This document shows, piece by piece, positions 1 to 10,700 of a stretch of DNA of 64,000 nucleotides. Source of the DNA: Anaeramoeba flamelloides (Eukaryota > Metamonada > Anaeramoebidae). Under the pieces are notes generated by a model, which searched no databases, was not told where the DNA came from, and saw only the letters and a program-made list of their open reading frames with translations. The DNA is taken from positions 8,640,501-8,704,500 of the forward strand of contig JANTQA010000012.1 of the NCBI GenBank assembly GCA_027625915.1, read 5' to 3'. Numbering within the stretch: the stretch's first letter is position 1; each line of letters opens with the position of its first letter. The position numbers were made by a program, and so were the translations under genes.

Positions 1-1231
1 TTACCAAAAAGAAATTAACAAAAAATTTCAAATTAAAATTTTTTTGATGAAATTCAATATTTTTGAAAAACTAAAATTTATGATCGATCACAAAAAAAAT
101 AAAAAAGAAAAGTACAAAAATAAAAATCAATTAAATACAAATGATTTTTTCTCAAATTTATCACACACAAATTGGGTTTTGTAATTTAATCTTTGTTGGT
201 TCATCAATTTCTATTTTTTATGTTAAAGTAAATTATGATTATAATAGAATTTGTAAAATTTAGAAAGAAACAAGATAATAATTATGAAAAGTAATTTAAT
301 AGTGATAGAACTTATACTTCTTTTAACATATTCGGTGAACGTATTTCCATCATTTCAACAATTTTTTTTTAAAAAAAAATGTAGAAAGTAGTGGTTTTGG
401 ACAATAAACCAACGAAAGGAATTGTTTGTAAGTTATTTTGTAAAAAAGTAAATAATAAAAAATGAAAACATTCTTTTTACAAAATCTAGGAAAGGATTCC
501 TTGTGAAATAACCGGTTAAAAATAATAAATGTGATGATGGATGATGTTAAAAATAGGGGTAAAATGGATTTTATAGTATCAAAAAAAATTTTTTCGAATT
601 GCTTTGTCCATAAATTGAACTAGAATTCATAACAGGAAAAAAATCACTGATCATCTTTTCCGAATTAGTAATAGTGAAAAAAATTTTTTAAGTTAATAAT
701 TTTTTAATTTTTAATATTTTTTTTGTGTTCAATAAAAAATATTATTGAGAGGGGGTAATTGTTGAAAAATCACAAAGAAGTTATTTGAAGATTGAATTGG
801 AAAACATAGTAACATACTTTGGAAAAAAAGAGAGAGAAAGACAATCTTTACCCTTTTTTCTAACGATTTTAAAGTAATTACATTCTTATGTGCTTTAAAT
901 ATTGTTCTTACACGTTTTTAAGTTTTTTTTCGTTTCCGTTTTTTCACATCCTAGAAACGAAAAGTGTGATTTAAAAAGAATTCGAGGACTTTTTCAAAAA
1001 ACAAAAAACGAAACAACGAATGAAACGAAATATATATATATATATAAAGTGAAAAAACGCGTTTTTTTACATCTTTTGCTTTTTTGAAACGAAAATTCGT
1101 ATTACCTGTGATATATATAGATATATATATATAAACAAAAACAAAAAGGAGATTAAAAGAGAAAGAAAAACATTCATCAAACTTCAACATAACAACGATG
1201 ATTAATAAAAAAAAAATCAGAAATAAAAGTT
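1..1231. other. AT-rich stretch, no confirmed gene
   Basis: Mostly A/T runs with no long open frame. One short piece, 385-427, looks exon-like: it follows an AG, reads 14 clean codons (KVVLDNKPTKGIV) and is followed by GTAAGT. I cannot join it in phase to a neighbouring exon. It may belong to the same gene as the terminal exon at 1701-1842, or be chance. Confidence 0.3.
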
Positions 1232-1303
1232 ATGAAAGTCAGTTCAAATAATGTCAACACACTATACAAAATGGGGGATGCACTCTTACCCTCAGAATGC
1301 AGA
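1232..1303 (+). CDS. Possible first exon, unidentified gene
   Basis: An ATG opens 24 codons (starting MKVSSNNVNTLYKMGDALL, ending PSECR) that stop exactly at a GTAAGG donor site. The piece is richer in G+C than its surroundings, as the confirmed exons are. It ends in phase 0, whereas the exon at 1701 needs two incoming bases, so at least one more exon would have to lie between them. I do not recognise the peptide. It could be chance. Confidence 0.2.
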
Positions 1304-1532
1304 GTAAGGACTATTAATATATCAAAAAATGAAAAAATTATCCCAAAAAAGATATGAGTTAACGAAATCTGTTTTTTTTTTTAAAGAAACAGCACAGCTT
1401 TTTTTCTTATATAAAAAAAAACCTTATAGGCAGGATCTTTTTTTATTTAGATCCAAAAAACAGAATTTTTCTTTAAAAAAATATTGACCGTTTCAGTTTT
1501 ATATTTATCCCAGATACAATTATCTAAATATA

Positions 1533-1648
1533 ATATATATATATATATATATATATAGACTAAATTTCATAATAAATGACCCATGTTACATTTGTATTTT
1601 GAATTGCTTTTGTATCGTATAGAAGCCCCCCACACACACACACACACA
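1533..1648. repeat. TA and CA microsatellites
   Basis: A TA dinucleotide run (about 1533-1557) is followed within 80 bases by a CA run (about 1631-1648). They lie in the putative intron or leader before the exon at 1701. Confidence 0.9.
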
Positions 1649-1700
1649 ATAAAAAGTTTGCAAATAAATCATTTTTTCTCTTTTTTATTTTTTTCGACAG

Positions 1701-1842
1701 TGTTTTGTTAGAATGGAAAAGGGAAATGAAAAATTGGATAGAATTAAAAGATGAATTAATGAAAAAATTGGTTTCAAATATGAAAAAGAGATTAGATTTA
1801 GTTATTCAAATGGAAGGAGAATCAATAAATGGATTTTACTAA
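1701..1842 (+). CDS. Putative terminal exon, unidentified protein
   Basis: A pyrimidine-rich tract ending in CGACAG is followed by one base and then 46 clean codons ending in TAA at 1840-1842. The peptide begins VLLEWKREMKNWIELKDEL and ends GESINGFY. It is charged and predicted helical, with Trp and Met residues that A/T noise rarely yields. This looks like the last coding exon of a plus-strand gene whose earlier exons lie upstream, perhaps partly outside the window. I do not recognise the family. Confidence 0.42.
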
Positions 1843-3524
1843 TTTTTTAAATTTTCTATTTTTTATGTAATGCTTCTTTCAAAATAAATGTCACAATTTT
1901 TTTTAACAGTTTTTTTTTTATTTTTTTTTCTTATATTTTTAGACAAAAAATAAATATCTCTTGAGTATAGAACTGAATATTAAAATCTAAAATTTTATAT
2001 TATAATATATAACTTCAATTATTAAAAATATTTTTCTTTAAAATCGAATTTTAGTGTATCAAAAATTTTGAATTGGAGTTTATAAAAACTTTGTTTCAGT
2101 TAAACTTACACTAAAGAATTTCCAAATACTAATATTTTTTTATTAATTGACTTTGAATTATAAATAAAAAATAAGTAGAATATTAAAAACCAAAAAATAG
2201 TTCATATCTACCTGAAATAAAAAAATCTAATTAACCAAATTATTCTCTAAACAATCGAAAAATTAAAATTGCGCATTACTCATTAAGAAAAACAACAATT
2301 TTAATTTTGATCTTCACTGAAGAGCCAAAGAAGATCCCCAAAAGAAACCAAGATGACTTTTTATACAATTTGAGTGACGGTTTTAAATAACAGAAAAATA
2401 ACACCTTTTTACTTTATGATTATCTTCTTTTACTAAAAAAAAAATAATTAATAAATCAAAAAAAAATAGGAAAAAATTGAAAAATGTGAAAAATGTGAAA
2501 AAATTATTCAAATTTTGAAATAACCAAAATTAATTTTTTCTTCTAAAATACATTCAAATCCTTTAAACATATATATATTTTCAAACCGTAACTGCCCCCC
2601 TTTAACTTGAATATAATTTACATTAATAAAAAAACACCCATTTCTTTCTTTTTTTTCCTTTGTATTGTTAAATTATAAAGTAATTTAATAACACCCTTGC
2701 CTTGAAAGTCACATGTAATATTTATTAATACTAAGAAAAAAAAAGAAAAAAAAAAATTAAATATACATATTTTTTTACATCAAATGAAAATTTTTCATTA
2801 CGACTTTTTATGAATGGAAAATTATTTCAAACTGATTTGGATTCTTAAATAATGATTTTTTATTCTTTAAACACTTTGAAAAGATCACAAGTCATTAATT
2901 TGAAATACAAATATTTGATCTTTTGAAAGAGTCTCTAAATAAAAGATTTAGTTAATAGATTGTCCAAAAACTATTCTTCCCAAAAAATAATTTTTAACCC
3001 AAAATAATGATAATTTTAGTATTTTTCCAAAAATATCTTGTAAGTTAATATTAGTTGATTATAAAAATCTATTCAATAAAATGATTGTCTATTGTTTTTA
3101 AATAGCTACTTGAATAATTTAAAAGAAAGAATCAGATATTTTTTAATCACATTTATAAAACCATTGGAATTGACTAATAATAAAAAAAACTGTAAAAAAT
3201 GAAAACTCTTTGATTAATATTTCCCAACTACAATTTGCTGAACAATTTAGTTCAAAAAAATACAAAGATCTACTTCTTTTTTTTCTCCTCCTAATTAATT
3301 TACAAAATCTATTCTTTTGACAATAGACATATCATTCCTCACATTATCATTTTTGGATCAATTAAAAACAATGAACGTTTTCAAGGTGTGAAATCATCTC
3401 TCAAATACAAATAAAAAGGGACTAAAATCTATTTTTACATTATGAGAGTATATTTGATCTCAGATTACTTTCTTGGAAATCATTTTTTTTTTTCTTTCTC
3501 AGCAGCTTTTTTGGTTTTAATTAA
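1843..3524. other. Intergenic, AT-rich
   Basis: No gene seen. A short GC-richer patch around 2268-2345 resembles 59530-59610 (both contain a TCTTCA-type segment after GAGAAAAACAACAA), so it is probably a dispersed repeat. The last 150 bases before the RPS26 start, including a T-rich run and a CTCAGCAGC stretch, should hold its promoter and 5' leader, but I see no defined promoter motif. Confidence 0.5.
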
Positions 3525-4320
3525 ATGACAAAAAAAAGAAGAAATAATGGGCGTGGTAAAAAAGGACGTGGTCACACAAAGTTTGTAAGGTGTGACAATT
3601 GTTATAGAGCAGTTCCAAAAGATAAAGCAATCAAAAGATTCAATGTACAAAATATTGTTGACAATACCTCCATTAGAGATATTTCAAACTCAAGTGTTTA
3701 TGTTGGTAAGTGAGTTTAGTGCTTATTTTATTTTTTGTTTGTTTTCGATCTTTTGAATTGACAAAGCGAAAACCAATAATTTTTTTTATTATTTTTTTGG
3801 ATTTAAAAAAAATTACGATTTACTTTTTTTTTCTTTTTATTTTTTCTTTTTTCTTTTCATTAAATTTTCTAATCAAAAAAAAACAAAACAAAAACAAAAA
3901 ACTTGTTAATATTCTCAATTTTTGCTCGTCTGTTGAACAATTTCCAAATTAATTAAATTTCCTTTTGGAAATAAAAAAGAGTATGAACTTCCAAAAACAT
4001 ACATGAAATCAAACCTTTGTGTTAGCTGTGCTATTCATAGAAAATTAGTCCGTGTAAGAAGTAGAACAGATCGACGTAAAAGAGATCCACCAAGAAGAAG
4101 AGGAAGAGGAAGAGGCGGAAGAGGCGGAAGAGGTAGAGGACAACAAGGAAGAGGCCGAGGTAGAGGTAGAGGTAGAGGAAGAGGAAGAGGTAGAGGACAA
4201 CAAGGAAGAGGCCGAGGCAGAGGAAGAGGCAGAGGCAGAGGGCAACAAGGAGGAAGAGGTAGAGGACGAGGACAACAAAACAATAAATTTTCTAGATTTA
4301 GTAACAACTCAAAAAATTAA
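3525..4320 (+). CDS. RPS26: 40S ribosomal protein S26 (eS26)
   Basis: Structural protein of the small ribosomal subunit, located near the mRNA exit channel. Exon 1 is 3525-3705 and exon 2 is 3980-4320; the 274-bp intron starts GTAAGT and ends AAAAAAG. The spliced protein is 173 residues. The first ten residues, [10 protein letters not shown], are the family signature. The zinc-binding cysteines are present as C23-x-x-C26 and C74-x-x-C77, followed by AIH. Animal eS26 is about 115 residues. Here, from about residue 99, the C terminus is replaced by some 75 residues of Arg-Gly repeats broken by four QQ pairs, ending in an Asn/Ser-rich tip. The core assignment is certain; the RG tail is the odd part. 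The underlying DNA (about 4078-4275) is a purine-rich minisatellite, so tail length may vary between strains. Confidence 0.97.
4078..4275 (+). repeat. Minisatellite coding for the RG tail of RPS26
   Basis: Repeats of AGAGGAAGAGGT/C type encode alternating Arg and Gly, with GGACAACAAGGA units inserting QQ. It lies inside the RPS26 coding region and is far richer in G than anything near it. Confidence 0.9.
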
Positions 4321-4460
4321 ACAATTAGCTTTTTTGAATTTTCAAAAAAATGCTTCACAACATTAAAAATTTAACAAAGTAACCAAAAAATTTTTCAACA
4401 ATAGAAACATAGCACCTTGCTTCCATTATTTTTTTTTTTTTTTGATTATTATTTTTTATT

Positions 4461-4923
4461 TTGTTTAGATGTTGTATTTTTGTTTTATTTTATCAAGCGG
4501 TTTATTCAAGAAAAAAAAATTTTTTTTTAAGAAAGAACAGACAAGCAGAATTTAATAGCTTAAAAAGGATTGTTGCCACTGTCAAGGAAACTAATTTGGG
4601 ATTTCACACAAACCCCTTTTTTATTTGGAAATATTGGATTATTTTGGATATTTCTTTAAAATTTTATTTTTCTCCAGCCTCTCTTACAAAAAAAATCTGG
4701 AGAAAAAAAACAAAAATTGACTAAATCAAGAAATTTACAACATTTTATGAAAAGTACAAAATGTGAAAATATGAATTCGGATATAGATCACCGAAAATCA
4801 TTAAAGAAAAATTTAAATCAAATGAGAGAAAATTTACTAATATTTAAAATTATTAGATATAATAACATTTTCAATAAACAGTTTTGTTGGTTACCTAGAT
4901 TTTTTAAAATTCAAAAGAATTGA
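4461..4923 (+). other. Coding-like stretch, possibly gene debris
   Basis: Two adjoining open frames without a good ATG (stops near 4724 and 4923) contain ordinary-looking peptide such as SLKRIVATVKETNLGFHT. The reading frame changes between them and I see no convincing splice sites. This may be decayed transposon or gene sequence just after RPS26. I assign no function. Confidence 0.2.
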
Positions 4924-4970
4924 GAAAAATATTTGATTTTACTCAATTCTTTTAAATTTTGGAAAGGATA
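4905..4970. repeat. Dispersed hairpin motif, copy 1
   Basis: An inverted repeat pairs AATTCAAAAGAATTGAG with ACTCAATTCTTTTAAATTT about 10 bases apart. The same hairpin recurs near 11510, 12976, 16329 and 54115. Confidence 0.7.
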
Positions 4971-5054
4971 ATTGTGGTTTTTTTTACTTTTTCAATTAAA
5001 ACGAAAATTTATTAAATTTTCTGTTCATTTCAACAATTAAAAAAAGCCAAAAAA

Positions 5055-5340
5055 AAAGTGTACATCGAGTACTGTCAAATATATAGAGTGTTGTAGAGTA
5101 CCATAGAGTAACAACTTTTCTGAAGTTTTTTTTGTTTTATTTGTGAAGTGTTCTATGTTTTTTTGAGGTTTTCTATTTTATTTATGAAGTGTTCTAGTTT
5201 TTTTTTTACTTTAGAAATAAACCAAAAATTTATTAAAATTTTCTGTTTATTTCTAAATTAAAAAAAACCTAATGAAAATCTATCAATTTTCAAAATAAAT
5301 AGAAAACTCAAAAAAACCTAACGATAATTTATTGAATTTC
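5055..5340. repeat. Composite repeat: TAGAGT minisatellite plus AAACCTAAC motifs
   Basis: Begins with degenerate TAGAGTGTTGTAGAGTACC units (5055-5105). It is followed by alternating forward and reverse copies of a GAAGTGTTCTAGGTTTTTTT / AAAAAAACCTAACGAAAATC motif. The same composite recurs at 16395-16990 and in part at 11575-11760 and 54000-54110. Confidence 0.7.
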
Positions 5341-5344
5341 CAAA

Positions 5345-5797
5345 TACAGCCATTCCAAAGCCACCATAAAATTTTAAATAAAACAAAATTGAATTTTCTA
5401 TACTTAGTTCCCATTATCGAAAAAAATTAGATATAAGAGTTATTATTCAAAAAAAAATTTTAATAAATGAGAAACCTTATTCAAATTTTTGGAAAATCAA
5501 AAAAAAAAAATCAAGATCCCATGAAAATTAAAAATTATCATTCCAAAAAAGGTCACGAAAATTAGCAATATTTACTGATCTTTAAAAATTTACATTTTTT
5601 GAACAATATTTTTAAGTGCTTCAAGAATCTTCAATTTTTTTTTTTTTGATTTTCCAAAAATTTGAATAAGGTTTCTCATTTATTAAAATTTTTTTTTGAA
5701 TAATAACTCTTATATCTAATTTTTTTCGAAAATGTAAAATAAGAATAGAAAAACCAATTATTTTTTATTTGGACTTTTATGGTAGCTTTGGAAAGAC
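5345..5797. mobile_element. Foldback element with TACAGTC-type ends
   Basis: Two arms of about 170-190 bases are inverted copies around a ~100-base centre near 5580. The left end reads TACAGCCATTCCAAAGCCACC and the right end, on the other strand, reads TACAGTCTTTCCAAAGCTACC. The arms stay similar inwards through TCTCATTTATTAAAA. There is no open frame, so it is a non-autonomous terminal-inverted-repeat element; TA-flanked CAGT ends suggest Tc1/mariner mobilisation (inference). Confidence 0.7.
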
Positions 5798-5937
5798 TGT
5801 AAAAATAAAGACTAAAAAAAGCCTAACATTGATTTTTCATAAATTTAAACTTTGAGTAAAAATTAAAAATTTTATTCCATTCATTTAAAATATGAGAAAA
5901 ATTAAATATAGTTTTTTTTTTTTATTATTATTATTTC

Positions 5938-7115
5938 TTAAGGGATTAGCGTCACCATAGGTTCTCTAAAATCAAAGTATGTTTTAATTTATTGTACTTT
6001 GGATTTTGATTTTTTATTAATGTTCTCAATTAATAATCATGTTTCACTTTTTTCCCCGAAAGGTTATAATAAACTTTTTGAGCTATTTAAGTCATGATGC
6101 ATAGATATTGTTAACAATCAATTACAAGAAGAAACAAATTAACTTAAAATAATAATCTGTTATATTATTTTCAATCAAACCAACAAAAATAATTTAAATC
6201 AACTTTTATATCTCAATTGTTTGAGTGGTTTTGTATATCTCAGAAATAATCGATTTTTTAGAATATATTTTGATGATAGATCAATAAAAGAAAAGCTCAT
6301 ATCAAAAGATAATATTAAAAAAACTTATATTGTATCGAATATCCACTATTTTATCTTTATTTATTTATTTATTATTTTATTAATTGATCTTACTTTTTAG
6401 GGGCAGGTTTTATTAATGTTCCCTATTAAAAACCATGTTACACTTTTTTCCAGAACAGTAAATTTTATTGCACAATAAAATATAACATTTTAAACTAATG
6501 ATTAAAATTAAAAATTTTCATTATATTATTTTTTTTTTTAATTCCTTTTCCCAATCTAAAAATAGAGAAAATCCAAAACATTAGTTTGGTATTTAATAAT
6601 TCATATTTAGAACTTTGAAAAGTAAATCTTTTTTTAATTGTTTTATTTCAAAGATTAACTCAATAATAATCAAAATAAAAACCCAAATAAAGAAGAATGA
6701 TTTTTTTTTCCTTTTTATAAAGCTAATTGTGACATTTATATATTTCCAATATTTCAGAAATAATTTTTCCAAAAGAATCTGTTGATTTAATTATTTAATT
6801 TTTATAAAAAAATTGAATTATTTAGCAACTAATCTACATTTCTCCACCCATTTAAGAAGGATATTTTTCAACTTTGGAGTATGAATATTGATAATTAAGC
6901 CTTTAAATTTGTCAATAAATGTAGATTTTATTCTGAAATTCTTGGGTTTAATACAAATTCAAGGATCATTTTTAATTGACGAAATCAACAAATAAAACTA
7001 CTTGACTAATTGATTTCTAAGAGAGATTTGAACCAGGGATCACTAATGGGAATTATATCCCAATAATAACAAAATTGGATCTTAGGATTATCCATGGTAG
7101 ACGCTAAACCTTTAA
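5938..7115. mobile_element. TTAA-flanked TIR element, copy A (with inner insertion)
   Basis: Starts TTAA GGGATTAGCGTCACCA and ends TGGTAGACGCTAAACC TTTAA, nearly an inverted repeat. It has the same internal landmarks as copies at 17484 and 23374, including ATCTACATTTC and GATTTGAACCA near the right end. At 1178 bp it is about 415 bp longer than those copies because of extra sequence at about 6000-6450. It has no coding capacity. TTAA flanks are typical of piggyBac-type insertion (inference). Confidence 0.75.
6000..6450. repeat. Repeat inserted in TIR copy A
   Basis: Absent from copies B and C of the host element. It is bounded by two direct near-copies of TATTAATGTTCTCAATTAATA...CATGTTTCACTTTTTTCC about 390 bases apart. 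A related unit in inverted arrangement lies at about 10790-11230 inside the RBBP4 gene. Confidence 0.6.
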
Positions 7116-7513
7116 ATTAAATAAAAAAAAACCCAACAGAAACAATATTTAATAAAGTGAAGGTTCAACTTTCCAAGGAAAAATCAGAATTTTACTCTTT
7201 TTACAGGATTTTTAACGATCCAGTTAAATGCTTAGAAATGTATTGAAAGTGGATATGTTTTTAATTTAGTTATTCAAAAGATATCATTATTTATTTTATT
7301 AACTTATCTAAATTATTTTTCTTGTTCTCTTTTTTTTTTTTTTTGGTATTTTTTTCTTTTAATTACTCCTTCTTTTTAGAAATATATAAAATTTAAAATA
7401 AATTTATTTTCATTTTCACAAGATAGAATAATTTAATAAAAATCAAATAAAAATTAGAATTAAATGTATAAAACCATAATAATAATAATAATTATAATAA
7501 TAATAATAATAAT

Positions 7514-7551
<38 letters not shown>

Positions 7552-7700
7552 TATTAAATATTATTTCAACATTTTATTTTTTTTTTTTAAAATCTTCAAA
7601 GTATTATTTTATGAATTTATCAAAAAAATTAAAGGCAATTGATCCAAGAAAAAGAAAGAATTAAATTTGAAAATTTGAAATAAAAAAAAAAATAATACAA
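7116..7700. other. AT-rich spacer with TAA/TA microsatellite
   Basis: Holds a TAA run merging into a TA run (about 7476-7557) and long T runs. This is the downstream (3') side of the minus-strand RBBP4 homologue; no other gene seen. Confidence 0.7.
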
Positions 7701-10700
7701 TTAAAAAAATATCTCATTATCCGTAAATAAGCCTTTCTCTTTAAAAATACTTTTTTTTTTAACCTTCCAAATTTGATTTAATGAATTATCATCAATACTG
7801 GATATCGCCCAAGGAATTGTCGGACTCCAACAAAAATCTCTAATGACCGAATGATGTCCATAATTTGTAAACTATTTATAATTATTAAAGGTAAATATTT
7901 TGAAATAAATTTTTATTGAAAAGAAAATCAAATGTAAATCATTTGAAATAAAAAAAAAAGAAAAAATTATAAAACTTAAAAAAATCATTATAAATATTAA
8001 AAAAAAAAAAAAAAGACAAATAAAAAGGAAAAAGAAAGAATCAAAAAAAAAATATAAAGAACAAAATAATGAAAAAGAACAAAAAGGGGGGCATGTATAA
8101 AAAAAGATTAAAATTATATAAAATAACTTACGACTAATTCAGTTGGCTTATCCCAACCTACATTTTGTTTTCTCTCATCACCAATTTTATTAATATCCCA
8201 GATATGAATACGTTTATCATCACCAGAACTAGCAAAAGTAGTTGTACAATGAGGATTCCAACATACTTTATAAACTTTGTCTTGATGACTTTTAAAGGTA
8301 TGGACGCATTTTTCAATTTTTCTAAGATCCCACAAGCGAACAGTCTTTAAATATTCAAATAAATAAGTATTAAAAAAAAAAAAAAAAAAAACAATAAAAA
8401 AATAATCGAAATTAAAAAAAATTTTCGAATTAAATTGAAAAAATTATCAAGAATAAATTCTAATACTTTATCAGATGATGCGGTCAGAAGAAAATTTTCG
8501 TTATTTGGCTGGAAAGAAATTGAATTAACTTCTTCATCATGTGCAATAATATCTATTGTTGGGTTTTCTTGTCTAACATCAAATATTTTTAAGGTTTTAT
8601 CATCGGCGACACTACCAAATACATGAGCATCAAAAGGGTGCCATTGAACATCCTAAGAAAAGAAATAAAAACAAAATATAATAAATAAAAAAAAAATTCA
8701 TATCATTTTAATATTTATTTAAGAATTGAAATATTTAGGCTTTAAAAAAAGATTTCAAGAAAAGGACAATTTTTTATAAAATATTTTTAATTTTAATGAA
8801 CGTTAGTGCCATTTTTAAGGTACAAACTTTCAAAAAAATTCAAATTTAAGCGAAAAATAAATTCTTAAATTAAAGAACATTTTTTAGGAATTTTTTTTCA
8901 CACAAACTATTTTATTAGAATTCGGAATTTTGTCTTTTAATTTTGAGTTTTAACGTGCCTTAACTTTCAAAGTTTGTGACTATAAAATGGAGCTGATAGT
9001 ATTTAAATTTAAGAAATCGACCTTATCCAAATAAAGATAATTTTAAATCATAAATATTCTTTATAACCTTATTAATTTCAAAAATCATTGATATTTTTGC
9101 TATTTGTTAAAATTTTTACAATTAAATAGAAAAAAAAAAATTATTGGAATTTTTTAGTGTGCTGAGTATTTTTTTTTTCACTCTTCACTATAGATATATA
9201 AGCTATTTCCAGAAAAGTGGGACAAATTTATTTTTAGAGATCTTATTAAACTCGATCCTCATAAAACTATTTAAATATCCAACATTAACAATCATTTATT
9301 GATTCTTGATAAATTAATTCAATTTGTTTGTTGTATTACATTACATAAATAAAAGGTATAAAAAGGTCTGATCTCGATTTTTTATGATATTTTTTATGCG
9401 TGAAAATTGCATGATTATTTTGATCTTTTTGATCGAAAAAATCATTTTCATAAATTCTTTAATCTGGACAAAATTTTAAAATAACCGTTGTGGGAAATCA
9501 ATTTGACAAATTATTATTTTTTTCCATTTTCCCCCGGGTTGAATCTTCTTTATATTGGGAAGAAGAGTTACAAAGGAAAAAGATCAAGTGTTTACTTGCT
9601 AATACTGTGACACTGAAGCAAGAAAGCATGAGTAACTTGAAAATAAAAACAAAAAAGCAAAGCGTAAATATAACCAAAGGTTTAAAGCAAATCAGATCAA
9701 AAAAAAAAAAAGAAATTACAACAACTTGAACAACGATCCCCAAGTGAATTTTCATGATCAATTACCAAATGATTAAATCAACCAAAAGTATCGTGGTTGT
9801 GATTTTGGGAGTCCTTATTTAAAGATAGCATTGTGTTTTTATTTTGCTTTTTTATTAATTGCTCCTTAAAAACCCCCTTTAAATTTCTTTTTTTTTTTTT
9901 TCTTTTTTCTTTTCAATTTTTTGCTTTTTCTTTTTAAACATAAAAAAAATTGGGTGTATCTTTCCCTTGAAAAATCGTGAAATCTAGGATTTTACGCTTA
10001 AATTAACTTTGAGGAAATTTAAGTAAAAGGACATTTAGAGTGTAATTTACACTTCTTCTATCAATACTAATAATAATTTGACAATTTTTTTTGTGTTGAA
10101 AAAAACATTTGTATAATTATTATATTTCCTGTTTTTTATTGAAATGGGCCGGGCACCGTTTTCACCAAAAAAAGTGCTATTTTTTTTTCCAATTTTTTAA
10201 ATTTTTCAAAGAACGTATTTTAAAATAAATACAATATAGGTATTGGTTAAATAAATATTAAAATTTCACTTAATTTGATGTTCAATTAACGAATATACCC
10301 ACTAACAAGAGGATTTGTTATGAGATGTAAAAAAAAAAATGCCCCACTTTTTTGGAAATACCTGATATATTTGTTCAAAAATTTATTTTTCATTCCATTT
10401 TTTGGTATAAAATTTGAAAAGTTAATATTTTTATATTTTGAGAGAAAATCAAATGTTTTTGTAAATCAAAAAGAATTGAGAAAATAGGCCTATGTTATAT
10501 TTATGTGAGTTAACAGGTCTTTTATTTTGCGAAAAACATCTTAGAAATATGTTGATTTTTTAATTTTGGAACCTATGATTTTACTAATAGAATTTAAATT
10601 CAATCCCAAGAACTCGTTTTTTTTTCAATCTAGATTTTACTTTCGGAGTTATCATCTCAAAAATCAAGAGATAACAAATTTAAGTTTTTATCAAGAATGG

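Noticed and set aside
4035-4307. Two long minus-strand open frames rich in Leu/Pro and Ser
   Set aside because: They are antisense shadows of the RPS26 RG-repeat coding sequence.
7020-7110. tRNA gene on the minus strand (GGTTCAAAT word)
   Set aside because: No cloverleaf pairing or anticodon arm could be drawn, and the word recurs in all copies of a repeat family.
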